Positions 10,690-20,905 of a DNA stretch of 64,000 nt are shown here, piece by piece. The stretch comes from Pleurodeles waltl. Its lineage: Eukaryota > Chordata > Amphibia > Caudata > Salamandridae. The position numbers were made by a program, and so were the translations under genes. Below the pieces are notes generated by a model. That model did not search any database and was not told the origin of the DNA. It worked only from the letters and a program-made list of their open reading frames with translations. Position 1 is the stretch's first letter. Every line of letters starts with the position of its first letter. Location: assembly GCF_031143425.1 (NCBI RefSeq), contig NC_090444.1, forward strand, positions 1,349,622,323-1,349,686,322, read 5' to 3'.

Positions 10690-11528
10690 TCCTGCTTTAA
10701 CCGAAAAGCAACGAGAACAGATAATAAGATTAGTTAAGCAGAACCAATATGTATTTTCTCCAAAACCAGAACTGACTTCCTTCATACAACATACCATTCA
10801 GACAGAACCAGGCATGGTAATCAGGGTACGACCATAGAGAATAATGGAAGCTCGTATAGCTATAGAAGAAGTAAAAAAATGCAAGAACGTGAAGAAATTA
10901 AGCCCTCTAAAAGCCCATTGTGTTCACCCTTAGGACTGGTGCCTAACCCTAATGGGACTATTAATTCTGCATAGACATTCGCCAACTAAACTCTATCCCT
11001 AATTTTGATACGTACCCCATTCCCCAGGTGGATGGGCTCATATAACAACTAGGGAGAGCCCAGAATGTCTCTACATTAGAGCACATGAAGGGATTCTGGC
11101 AGATACCTCTGTCCACAAGGGATAGGGAGAAGACAGCTTTTTCCACTCCTGGGTTATATCAGTTCAAGGTAATGCCTTTCGGACTACATGGTGTACCCGT
11201 CACATTCCAGCGACTAATGGATGTTATTTTACCGAAACACAAGAGTCATACAGCTGCATATCTTGACAATATTGTGATTCACAGTACTTCTTGGGATTCC
11301 CATTTAGTCCACTTAGAAAAGGTTCTAGCTACCCTTCGAAATGCCGGTTTGACAGCTAATCCGGAAAAATGCCACTTAGCAAGGAACTCCATTCAGTACT
11401 TAGGTTACAACGTTTTGAACGGAACCATAAGACCCCAAGTAGAAAAAGTAAAAGCTATATGGGACCTCCCCTATCCCACCACAAAAAGGGAGGTCCGATC
11501 CTTTCTGGGGCTCATTTATTATTATTGA
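10690..11528 (+). pseudogene. pol: Reverse transcriptase of the Gmr1-like element, degenerate
   Basis: The N-terminal part (10690-10850) reads KQREQIIRLVKQNQYVFSP and IQHTIQTEPG, the usual lead-in of Ty3 RT, followed by a stop. From 11085 a 147-codon open frame covers the palm and thumb: MKGFWQIPLSTRDREKTAFS, VMPFGLHGVPVTFQRLMD, AAYLDNIVIHSTSWDSHL, then KCHLARNSIQYLGYNV and VRSFLGL. The catalytic box is YLDN where YxDD is expected, so the second aspartate is asparagine. The region between (10850-11085) has several stops. Integrase lies upstream and RNase H follows directly. Confidence 0.87.
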
Positions 11529-11534
11529 CGCTTC

Positions 11535-12095
11535 ATCCCACAGTTTTCAGACAATGCTGCCCTTCTCACTGATCTGTTTCAAAACTCATGCCCCAACAAA
11601 ATATCGAGCCTAACACCCCAAGAACGGAAGAACTTTGACTATCTTAAAACGGTTTTATGTACTAACCCCGTTCTTCAGTGTCTGGACTTTTCCAAGCCCG
11701 TTGTACTACAGACCAATGCCTCCAATCTGGGACTCAGGGCAGTCCTTTCCCAACCTGATGAGTCTAACCATCTTCATCCCATAGCTTACATTAGTCGTAA
11801 ACTGTTACCTCATGAAATAAAATACCCAACATTGAAAAGGAACATTTATGCATCAAGTGGGCAATTGAGGCCCTTCAGTATTACCTACTGGGCTGGTCTT
11901 TCACTCTGATTGATCATGCCCCTCTAACCTGGTTCTCATGCAATAAGGACACTAACCCCACGGTCTTAAGATGGCTTTTAGCATTTCAACCTTTTGCTTT
12001 TCAGATCCTACAAATCCCTGGAAAATGCCAAACCACGTCCGACGTTCTCTCCCACATGCTGGTTTCTTCATGGCCCAAACGGCAATGCCTGGAAG
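11535..12095 (+). pseudogene. pol: RNase H of the Gmr1-like element, degenerate
   Basis: The trace follows RT with the connection segment SLTPQERKNFDYLKTVLC and LQCLDFSKPVVLQTNAS (about 11605-11725). The first catalytic aspartate of the TDAS motif is read as asparagine (TNAS). Next is PIAYISRKLLPHE (about 11779-11817), the S-R/K-L block of Ty3 RNase H. Beyond 11820 the frame breaks repeatedly, with residual IDHAPLTWF-like sequence near 11908-11935. The gene ends just before the 3' LTR. Confidence 0.75.
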
Positions 12096-12103
12096 GGAAG
12101 CAG

Positions 12104-12493
12104 TGAAGCAGGGAAGCCACGGTGATGGAAGACTAGGAGGGAGCTTGGCCCACTAATAGGCCGCTTGCCGAGTCCCCCTGGGAGACTACAGACTGGCCGA
12201 TACCTGGAAGTCGTACAACCTCCAGGTTACAGGGGACAGAGAAAACGACAATGAAGAAGGAGGATGTGAGGAGGGGAGGAAAGAGAGTGTGATGGAGGAG
12301 CACCTGGAGGGAATGGAGGAGAGGAGACAGGAACCTCCATAAAGGCAAACGAGGCGAGGTGGACCAGCAAGGACGAACAAGACATGAGGGACAGAGAGAG
12401 GCGAATTTCCCCAAGAGGAAGAGTTGGACGACATACTCACGCTCCCAGCCACGTTCCAGGAGGGACGTGGCTATCACCAGTCGACCGTTCACA
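12104..12493 (+). repeat. 3' LTR of Gmr1-like element, internally deleted (390 bp)
   Basis: It begins TGAAGCAGGGAAGCCAC and ends CCGTTCACA, followed by the target duplication GGGCT. It matches 5492-5865 and then jumps to the equivalent of about 6366-6386, so about 500 bp seen in the 5' LTR are absent, including the AATAAA signal. The purine-rich middle is kept. The break lies in CGTGGCTATCACC near 12467-12478. Confidence 0.83.
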
Positions 12494-12640
12494 GGGCTCA
12501 TTCGGTGAGGTGGGCTATGACCTCAAAAGCCTTTTCTCTAGGAGCCCGCTTAGAGGGTGTCCTCAGTGCGGCAGACTGGTCCTTGGATTCTACCTTCAAG
12601 AGATTCTACTTTAAGCTTTACAGAATCTGGCAGCTCTAGT
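12494..12640 (+). pseudogene. DIRS tyrosine recombinase, C-terminal part
   Basis: After the GGGCT duplication the recombinase trace resumes with AHS and VRWAMTSKAFSLGARLEGVL, then SAADWSLDSTFKRFYFKLY (about 12555-12615). In DIRS and related recombinases this A-D-W-x-x-x-S-T-F-x-x-F-Y block carries the catalytic tyrosine at its end, and a tyrosine is present here. This fragment proves that the DIRS gene was split by the Gypsy insertion and not merely truncated. Confidence 0.82.
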
Positions 12641-12644
12641 AGTG

Positions 12645-12760
12645 GACAAGCTAAAACCAACCTAATCCTCACCTCCGGCCCTGGCATAGAATGAAAAAAT
12701 TCCTAGCTATCGTAACGAAAAGTTACAATTCTATTAAGGACACAGAGGCGAGGATTAGTC
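12645..12760. repeat. DIRS internal complementary region
   Basis: The first part (CCTAATCC and CGGCCCTGGCATAGAA, about 12650-12681) is the reverse complement of the left terminal repeat edge at 861-886. The second part (GAATGAAAAAATTCCTAGC to GACACAGAGGCGAGGATTA, about 12679-12758) is the reverse complement of the right terminal edge at 13273-13341. Such a region, complementary to both outer ends side by side, is the known DIRS template for completing the cDNA and forming circles. Confidence 0.82.
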
Positions 12761-13090
12761 CCCCCCCCCATATATATTTTGGCCCACTCAATAAGGGATC
12801 AGAGTTCTGAGACGGTTTCGAGTTACGTGTAAGTAATTTGACAATGTTGAGTTATCTGTAAGTAATTAGACAATCCTGGTTGTTCTAACTAATTGAATGT
12901 TTGTAAATCTTGATACCTCAAACAGAGAATGATGGGACTGTAAGGACCTTTAGAAGGATGGTTTTATTTAGTGATATGTCAACCAAATGGTCTAATAGAA
13001 TGTTGACAATCTTGGATGCATTTCAGCTCAGGCAGAGAAATACTAATTTATTTTCAATTCCAGGAGCAGAATCTGGCAATAAACTAAGGG
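12761..13090. other. DIRS spacer between ICR and right ITR, with a short tandem repeat
   Basis: There is no gene here. It begins with a C run and a TATATATA stretch. At about 12822-12872 a unit of about 26 bp is present twice (GAGTTACGTGTAAGTAATTTG and GAGTTATCTGTAAGTAATTAG, each followed by ACAAT). In canonical DIRS elements the complementary region abuts the terminal repeat, so this 330-bp spacer is longer than expected and may be extended terminal-repeat sequence not matched on the left. Confidence 0.5.
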
Positions 13091-13341
13091 CGTCCGGCTG
13101 AGGTCACAGGAAGAAAGAGGAAGAAGGATCGTCAGGAGAGGCTCTTGAAGGGCATGCTGTTCCCGGATTGGTTGACACTACGTGAAGACTCACAGGACTT
13201 GTAGTTGATGTTAAGGTTGTTTTTTTCAATACTTTAAAAGCTGTTGGTTAAATATTAAAGCGGAGAGACAGCCTAATCCTCGCCTCTGTGTCCTTAGAAT
13301 TGAAACTTTCCACTACGATAGCTAGGACATTTTTCATTCCT
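13091..13341 (-). repeat. DIRS right inverted terminal repeat
   Basis: About 13110-13290 is the reverse complement of the left repeat (858-1068). The segment 13273-13341 extends beyond the left repeat and instead pairs with the internal complementary region at 12679-12758. That asymmetry, with a right edge longer than the left, is normal for DIRS. The end is set by the last bases that pair (CATTTTTCATTCC). Confidence 0.8.
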
Positions 13342-15009
13342 TATTCATTTTCATCTTCAGTTAAGAGCAACAAAATTGCAGAGGACGTTTTTTGCCCCTG
13401 TGTTTTTATCTCGTTTTCGGAATCCTCTTTCTTACTTGACACCCTTCATATGCACTATTCAGTGCAGAGTGGCACAATGGCTATGATGAGGTGTCACTTT
13501 TCATTGGACAGTCAAAAAGGAAAGCAAAGAGACCTTCTCATCAATCATCATCTAGTCTGTGGGAACAAATTGCCTTTTCTTTTTTGATTACCATTAGAAG
13601 AACAATACTTTGAATCCTTAGCAACTACATTGAGCCATGAGGCTGCAGATAAGATTTGACACGCCAGGCATATGTGTTGGGCCTGCCTCTGGGCCACTTC
13701 TGAAATACAAATTCAAAGCATCCAGAAGGTTTGGCAATACTACTGAGCAAAGCCTGCCTTTTACCTGAAAATTCAAGACAGAGCTGTTGGCTTTGCCAAA
13801 AAGTGTTCTGCTGACTGTTGATACTATATCACTTGCAGATTTATCCATCGTCACTCAGTACTAGTGTCTGTTCTGGGTTTGAGAATATATTTTAACTTCA
13901 CTTCCCCTGTTGAGCCTCCGCCAACAATTAAAAGTCAAAAACACTGGTTCCATGACATCCCTCCTGCTGGAAAATACGTGATGAATGTGTCTGTCTGTCA
14001 TATCCACAGTCCTGCCTTCCTTACAGTACCTGTCTTTCTTCTTGTGCCTCTCCCCACTAGATCTAGGATTTGAATTGTAAATTTTACTTGTGGGGATGTT
14101 TGAAAACAGGTCAAGATCTTAGCACTAGTAGAGTCTGTGTCAGGTGCAGGCAGCTTCGACATGGCAGTTTATCTACATGTTAGACCGAGATCAAATACAT
14201 GGCATATATCTGTTTACCTTATACACTTGTACCCAAACCTTCATTAAGGAATGACTCTCCTGAGTCCATTATTCAGTTTGACTTGGTGTTTCTTTGCATT
14301 AGTTCACTGGTAAGCAGTAGTTTGCTTGAAGTATCTTTGGTTTGTTTTCACAAAAATATGGTAAATGTGCAGCTTCAATTGTCTTGCCAACTGCTTGTGA
14401 TTCTTAGTGAGGATCCGCCACTGATGAGAGGTGAAGTCTGTGTGATCGGCTCCAGTGGTCACATTTCTTGCCCAGCCTTCTTGAACACAAGAGAAGTAGG
14501 TGCTTATCTACTTGCCATTATCCCTGACTTTCCTGAGCCCTTAGTGGAAGAATGCTGAACGTCACTTTGAGAGTCTCATAACCTGTGTCGGCCTTAACAG
14601 TTCTAAAAAAAACATTAAAAATAAAAATAAAAAATAAAATAAAAAATGTATTGTTGTGTTCTCTGTACTACATTACTCACAGTTTACATGAGTACGGAAC
14701 TATGTAGGGGTTGCAGAGCATTCCTCATTCTACTGCACCATCTTGTCACCAACATGTTAGTGGTATATGAAAGTCGTATTTTCAGATTTGTTTTTGTTTT
14801 TTTTACTTTGTTTATCAGTTTTGCAGAATAAGCCAAGCAAGCTACACTGTTTGAAACAGTAAAGGGCATCCCTCACATGAAAGTAGGGGGAAGATACATT
14901 TTAAAAAACGTAAGCAGGGGAACAAAAGTTGTTAGGGGGTAGTCTCTGAGCAGCTGCGATATATCCCTCGCCTTAGATGTCGGCAATTGTAAATTTCACT
15001 TGTGGTGTC
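13342..15009. other. Non-coding stretch, no gene; 21-bp direct repeats inside
   Basis: I see no protein family in any frame of this 1.7-kb flank of the DIRS element. There is an A-rich low-complexity tract at about 14605-14645. A 21-bp sequence AATTGTAAATTTTACTTGTGG at 14073-14093 recurs with one change at 14985-15005, bracketing about 890 bp. It could be a target duplication around an unrecognised insert. Confidence 0.45.
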
Positions 15010-15189
15010 ATAATATATCATATCCCTAAGTCGGGCTGCAACGGTTGGAGGTCTGCTACGGCCCCAATGGAGTGCCACTTGTTAAGCTAGGAGGAGCAGA
15101 ATAAAGTGCCGCTGGCCCTGGGGGTGGGAGAGGTTTAACATAACCCAGCAGGGCCATGAAGGGATCTGGGTCAAGTGTTTGTTCAGTCT

Positions 15190-18100
15190 TAAGGGATATC
15201 CTGGAAAAAATCTCCCCCGCAGTAGGAGGCAATCACAGTGCAATTCCATGTCAAGTGTACAAAGTCAGCATGGCCTGCTTTATATTTAGGGCAATGATAT
15301 GGCCTTGTGGGGTCAAGTTTAACTAAAGCTTTTGGAGTTGTATAAGCTTGGTTAGCTTGGTTCAGATATTTGTGATATAAGAGCTTGTGTCGGTGCTTAT
15401 TAGACACTAGTTTAATTTGCTTACAATATTAATACCAAGTTTTATCTGGAATGTTGTGTCCCAAGTCGTATCCCCATGCAGTTCTAGATTTTTCTTGGCT
15501 GCCGGGGGGTAGCTGTAGTAAGGTGTGATATAGGCAGGACAACAACTTACTACTATCTGGATAGATATTAACAATGTGATTGGTGGGAAATCCTTGAGCT
15601 CCCCAGGGTATGTAAATAGCTTATGGCTTAGTGTGCTGTGTGAGCTGAGAAAAACAAAATTGTCCATACGTGTCAGGTCTCCACCCTCCGTCAAAGCAGA
15701 GCTGGGTTTTAAGGTGCCATTGTGGAACAGGTCACCCAATACACTGAGGGGGTGTGAAGCAAGCGAACGCTGTACCAATCACTCTTGAGTGAGCGGGAGC
15801 CATGAACTGTTCAATAGAGGTATGTGCGGAGAGTACAGAATCCCCTATCCCAGACAGCCCAGTAGTTTGGACCAAGCCCAGCATGTGGTGAAGAGGGTCT
15901 GTATGTTGGTAGAGTCTTGTGGTATTCCCTGAGGGAGTAAGGAGAACATGGGGAGATGCAGTGCTTGAGCCCTCTTGGGTTTAAGGTATGGTAGCCACAT
16001 GTCTGGATGATACAAGTTATAGGCATAGTGAGATTGTGCCACTAAATAATATAGTTGGAGATCTGGAACCCTGAGTCCGCCACGTTCATGGGGGAGTGCC
16101 AACGTTTCCCACTGAATGTGGGGTCAGTGGTCGGCCCAGATAAGTCCTGTTAAGAGGCCCCACAAATTTGCACACAAAAAATGATTGGTCAAATAAATGG
16201 GGATATTTGTGAAAAAATATAAAAACCAGGCTAGAATCATCATTTTAATGATGGCAGTGTGTCCTGGTATGGCTAGCTGTAGCTTAATCCACCATTACAC
16301 CTGGGTGGTGAGCTTGTCAATAGCCGGGCCATAATTACAGCGAATAACTCATGATTTATTAAAAATATACCCAAATATTTGGGGGATTCAGTGCCACCAG
16401 CACAGGGGATATTCAAGATCAGACGGTTCATTGGAAAGAGCTCTGACTTGTTCTAGTTAATCAACAAACCGGAAAAGGTCCCAAAACATATTACCTCACT
16501 GATGTGTGTGGGCAAATTGATGGATGGGTCACGGGCAAACAATAATATAGCATCCGCGTATAGTGAGACAAGCAATGGGCCATGACTGACTTGGAGGCCC
16601 CTGTGGAGATTCCATTCCTGCAGGTGTCTAACAAGGGGGTACATGACAATGATAAACAAGAGGGGAGAGAGGGGGCAGCCCTGACTCGAAACCCAAATGA
16701 GTGGAAAAGAGTGTGCCATTCACCTGAAGGCACGCCAGGGGCTTCTTGCAAAGTAATATAATGACGTCCCTAAAACCATTGGGCATGCCTACTTAGGAAT
16801 GACCACTCCAGTGAGTAAAATGCTTTTTCAGCATCGCATAGGGAATCTGCAGCGGGGGTGGTGGGAGAGCTCCGGTATGAAAATGGTGTGAAGTTTGATT
16901 GAGGTGGAGCGATTCGGGACAAAGCCAGATTCCATGGGGGAGATTATACGATCTGTTAAAAGGGAAAGGCGGGTGGTTATAACCTTAGCCAATATTTTAT
17001 TGTCATGGTTCAGGAGTAATAATGGTCTGTAGGAGGTGCACAGGTGGGCTGGCTTGTCAGGTTTAAGCATTAAGGTGATGAAAGCCTACTGCAGGGTAGG
17101 AGGAAATGTGCCTGCCTCAATTGATTTACCGTAGACCTCCAGAGGTGCAGGGCTAAGATAGACTTGTATGCCTTGTAAAAGTTCCCACTAAAGCCAACCA
17201 AACCAAGGGCCTTGGAACCTCTAAGAGCATTGATATCTATATTATTTCCTCACATGTAATAGGGGCAGTTAGAAAGTGCTGTTGTCCAGGCACAAGCCAC
17301 ACCATAGCAACTTCAGGCTAAGTACTCAGCCAATGTTGGGGCATTATTGCTCACTTGTCACGTGTACAGCTGGTGATAATAGGATGTGGCAACAACCGTG
17401 GTATTGTCAGTGGCAGTTGTGCTGTCGTCAGTTCATTACCTACATGTGATGTTGGGGGGTCACAGGAGCCGAGCCATGGTGCGACGAGGTCTCTCTCCTT
17501 CGCATATTGCTCAGGTATGCCACCTCACGTTCAGCCAGGTCACATAACTCTTGCAGGAGTGTGAAACAGTTATGTAGGTGAGGCAGATGTATGCAAGACA
17601 TGTCTATTTTGTCTAGATTCTGTACCTTTCCCTGGACCTTAGCCAAATCGTTCCTTATGCTGCAGAGTACACCCGCTTGTTTTATGATACATTCACCTCT
17701 TATGTAGGACTTAAAGACCTCCCAAAGCACAGTCTGTGTTTCAACTGAATCAGTATTGGTCGTAAAGTATTCATTTATGGCATCACGGATTTCCAACTGG
17801 AAAACTTCATAATGGAGCGCAGCTTCGGGGGAGCACCATCGCCTAGTGTAGTAGCTGGAAAATGGAACAAGAAGCAACTGTTTCACTGGAGTATGGTCAA
17901 AAAGGGCTCAGGCTTGTTGTGTAATATCAGTGAGCCACAGAAGGGTTCCACAAGAAACATACCAGTGATTGATCTATGTGAGTCCAAACATTGTGTGGAG
18001 TAGAGTAGAAAGTGTAGTCTTTCACATGGGGGTTGCGAGAGTGTGAGGCATCAGTTAGCTGAAAGGCATCTAGGATGTTAGTGATTGCTTGCAGCAATCT

Positions 18101-18600
18101 AGGTTACGTGACTGTGGGGGAACCAGTCGTTTCCAGCAGTGGGTGGAATATGATATTTAAGTCACCTCCCAGGAAAATATAGTCACCTTGAATGGGACCT
18201 ATTAATGCAGACAGTTTGTGGTAGAACTCCGGGGAGTCAGTATTGGGCAAGTAGACATTCACAAGGAGTACTGCCCCATCCATCAATATTCCTAATACCA
18301 GCAAGTCCCTACCCTCAGAGTCAGTGAAACACTCCTGGTAAACAAAGAGGATGTTCTTATGGAGAAGGATACAAACCCCACAGGAGTAGGAGCTGTAGTG
18401 TGCAAAGTAACAGTTGGAACCCCACATAGTAGGGTACGTGCAGACATCGCAAGGGGAAAATTGTACTCTTGTAAAAATGCTAAGTTAACCCCAAGCCTGG
18501 TTAAATAGATAAGTGCCTGTTTTTCTTTGCTAGGGTTATGGAGGCCTCTGATGTCCAAAATCATACATGGACTCTCAAGTCCCGGGTCCACACCAGTATG
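15190..18600 (-). pseudogene. L1-type ORF2 (endonuclease, reverse transcriptase), degenerate
   Basis: ORF2 nicks the target and primes reverse transcription. The AP-endonuclease domain begins near 18575 with MILDIRGLHNPSKEKQALIY and LGVNLAFLQEYNF (the Q-E pair of the active site), and continues with GVCILLHKN, VNVYLPN and FLGGDLNI (about 18380-18150). The linker (17886-17440) has WEVFKSYIRGECI, typical of L1. RT motifs read PDKPAHLCTSYRPLLLLNHD, KILAKVITTRLS, ISPMESGFVPNRST (17065-16890), SQGCPLSPLLF (16690-16660) and LYADAILLF (about 16560-16535). YADD has become YADA. The C-terminal part has HERGGLRVPDLQLYYLVAQ (16095-16030). Many frameshifts and stops separate these blocks. Confidence 0.83.
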
Positions 18601-19232
18601 GTGTGCATTTAGTCTAGGATGAATACAGTGTAGGCATGTGAGGATAGGTCATTGGAAAGTCATGTAGTATAGCATTAGTGTAGCAACAAAAGTCAAATAT
18701 AACAATACAATCCAACCCTCGACCCCCAGCCACCTACACCAGAAGAGTAACTCTCCTTCGAATCCCAACAACCCCAAAACAGATCAAGTAAATCAACATT
18801 TCAGTATACACTTCAGGGGGGAGTGGGTGGCAATGCTCTGGGGATCATTGCTAACTGTATAGTGAGTATATATGAATAATAAGGCTGTCCAAACCAGACA
18901 ATTAGCCCACCAGTTGCGCACAAAGGAAAGAGGGTATAGTGACTGAACCATATATTGCAACACGGGGCAAAGAAAATCAGGACAGTGCCTACGGTGTAAG
19001 GTCATTCAAGCCAGCATGTTGTGTTGAGATCCCAAGGAGGCAGCAGGTGGGGACCCACGTGGCGGGGAGTGTCCAGGCAAATTTGTGTCTAGCTTGTGTT
19101 TTTTGCAGAACTGAAGAACATCAGCAGGAGCTTGAAATATGTGATGCCATCCATTCATTGCTACTCTCATGTGGCCTGAGTGTAACATGCTGTATTTGAG
19201 GCCTTGTTTCTGTAGAGTATGTTTCAGGTCAG

Positions 19233-20016
19233 TTAACGTGCATCATGCCTCTTGAACTGCCTGTGTGAAGTCTGGAAATAAATAGCCCTCATGCCCTGAT
19301 ATTGAAGCAGCCCTTTCTTGTGGGCCAGTAGCATTGTCTTCTCTCGGTCTCGAAAATTAAAAAAACAGGCAAATACTGTGTGTGGGGGGCAGCCCGGTTT
19401 AGGATGAGGTCCCAGTGCTCTATGGGCTTTTTCCATGACAAAGGTCTTGGTGAAGGCAGGCCTACCAAACAACTGCACCAGTAAGTTCTCCATAAATGTC
19501 AGTGCGCCCCATAATGGCGGTTTCTGCTATCCCTGCAATGCAGAGTTTGTTGCAGTACGAACGTGCCTCTGGGTCTTCATTCTTGGCAATATTGTTTTTT
19601 AGCATGTGCTTTACCTTCTCAAGGCTCTTCAGGGTGTACACGTTCCTGTCCTCCACCCTTGAGATTCAGCGTTCTGCACCATTGTGGCGTGTCTGTTAAG
19701 GCGGTCATTCATGTGGTCCAGAGGGCTGGTATGGTTGTCAAACCTTGTATTGATAGCTTGGAATCCAGCATGCAGATCAGGCATGATGGCAGTGATGCCA
19801 CTAGGGGGAGAGTTGGTTGCCTCACCAGGAGGGGGGTTCCTCAGTGGCTGGTGGAGTGTTGGCACCGCAGGGTCCTTGCAGCTTCAAAAGACAATTGCTT
19901 CTGTTTGGGGTCACAACGTCCCATCCTGCCAATGAAGCAGAGCCACTCGATATATGCAGTAGTGCAGAGCAGGCAGCAATGTATGAACGACGAAGCATGG
20001 TAGCGCCATTCCCCAT
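19233..20016 (-). pseudogene. L1-type ORF1 (RNA-binding protein), degenerate
   Basis: ORF1 protein binds the LINE RNA. Reading on the minus strand, a coiled-coil-like segment lies at about 19800-19640 (AINTRFDNHTSPLDHMNDRL). A region follows with CIAGIAETA (19550-19525) where L1 ORF1 has its I-x-G-I-P-E block. The RRM/C-terminal part is TKTFVMEKAHRALGP and FNFRDREKTMLLAHKKG (19455-19310), corresponding to E-R-A-H-R and N-x-x-D-(K/R)-E. Two frames are used, so at least one frameshift lies near 19480. No intact start is certain. Confidence 0.72.
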
Positions 20017-20567
20017 GATGATAAAGCATTCAAGAGGTCACAGAGATAGGCAACGTGAAGTAGTGGCCTTTCCGGGTTCACTGTGGGAGGTAGAAGAGAA
20101 CCACCTGGCACACGGGACAGTCTATAGCTAGCAAGCACATGGCACAAGTTCACATCAGATCAAGGAAGGTGTGTGGACGTGAAGTAGGCCCAATAAAATG
20201 TTGAGGCCATTTGTGTTTGGCCATCAAAGTATATAATATGGAGGAAAATCATTGCACGCCATGCGTTTCCAGATATGCACAAGCGAAATCTGAAGGCATA
20301 ATGGGGATTAACAGCAGGCACAACAACAGCAACAGTGCCCAATAGTGATTGGACCAAGTACCTCAACACTACATAATCCAGCCAGTGACTCACCGTCCAG
20401 GCCGTGCATCGCAGGGGCAGGCCGCAAGCTCCGCTTCCAGGTCGGCGTTGGTGTGGTGTAAGAGTCATCGCAGGCATTCCTCCACAGGTATCCCAGGTGG
20501 GGGGGGGGAAGGTCACAGGCCATGCACCCCAGGCCTGCGAGTCAACAAAGACTGGCCATGGTGTGTG
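20017..20567 (-). other. L1 5' region, ORF1-proximal part
   Basis: GC-richer than the surroundings, with no protein family recognised. It ends at GTGTG (20563-20567), the target duplication of the Gypsy element. The remainder of the same 5' region should be at 25816-26240. Overlapping open frames on both strands here are not supported by any motif. Confidence 0.5.
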
Positions 20568-20887
20568 TGGTGTCGCTGGTCGGTGACGCAACCGACCATC
20601 CGACACCATTTCTGTGACGGGGGAGTACCTGGGCGTATCCAGCCTGGATAACTCCCCTCTGTTTGTTGGCCCTCATGGTTTCCCGGTATTTAATAAACGG
20701 GGGGTGTGGTCTAGGGAGAGAACGCAGCACAGCGGCGTTAAGGGAACCCACTGAGGATATGCCGCAAATCTGAGGCCCTGAAGACCATGCGGCCTCAGCA
20801 ACTGAAAAACATGTGTCGGCTCTAATTATTTATACAGGCGCTAGCTGCTCAGCACTGTCAGACGGCCGTCAGCCGTCCGACATTAAA
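20568..20887 (+). repeat. 5' LTR of the younger Gypsy element
   Basis: It starts TGGTGTCGCTGG and ends CATTAAA, against CATTACA in the 3' copy. It contains a TATTTAATAAA stretch whose AATAAA (20692-20697) can serve as polyadenylation signal. The ends were chosen because they give a matching 5-bp duplication and place TGGCG at the primer-binding position. Confidence 0.9.
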
Positions 20888-20905
20888 TGGCGATAAGCGG
20901 AGCGG
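20888..20905 (+). promoter_or_regulatory. Putative primer-binding site of the younger Gypsy element
   Basis: The first 18 bases after the 5' LTR read TGGCGATAAGCGGAGCGG. TGG at the start is typical because tRNA 3' ends are CCA. The tRNA species is not identified. The 430 bp between here and the gag start hold no other feature I can support. Confidence 0.5.

Larger units (their letters stand above)
5492..12493 (+). mobile_element. Gmr1-like Ty3/Gypsy retrotransposon with integrase upstream of RT
   Basis: The element is bounded by LTRs beginning TG and ending CA and by a 5-bp target duplication GGGCT (5487-5491 and 12494-12498), inside the DIRS recombinase gene. The coding order is SCAN-like Gag, protease, integrase, reverse transcriptase, RNase H. 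Integrase before RT is the known hallmark of Gmr1-like elements, described in fishes and other vertebrates, and the vertebrate SCAN domain is thought to derive from Gag of such elements. The 3' LTR has lost about 500 bp. The integrase gene contains a MITE and a 1.4-kb solo LTR. All ORFs carry stops and frameshifts. After removing the two inserts and one TCTAT repeat, the element is about 5.5 kb. Confidence 0.87.
858..13341 (+). mobile_element. DIRS-type tyrosine-recombinase retrotransposon, split by a nested Gypsy element
   Basis: DIRS elements replicate through reverse transcription and insert with a tyrosine recombinase instead of a DDE integrase. The parts visible in order are a left inverted terminal repeat, gag, reverse transcriptase with YLDDIL, RNase H, tyrosine recombinase, an internal complementary region and an inverted right terminal repeat. 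Without the 7-kb nested Gypsy element (5492-12493) the element is about 5.5 kb, the usual DIRS size. The ends are defined by the internal complementary region, which matches the outer edges of both terminal repeats in reverse complement. All ORFs are broken by several stops and frameshifts, so the copy is dead. No methyltransferase domain was recognised. Family assignment is firm; the outer ends are good to within about 10 bases. Confidence 0.88.

Noticed and set aside
13342..14560. Possible host exons among short frames
   Set aside because: No conserved domain, no consistent splice sites with coding on both sides, and frames are short.
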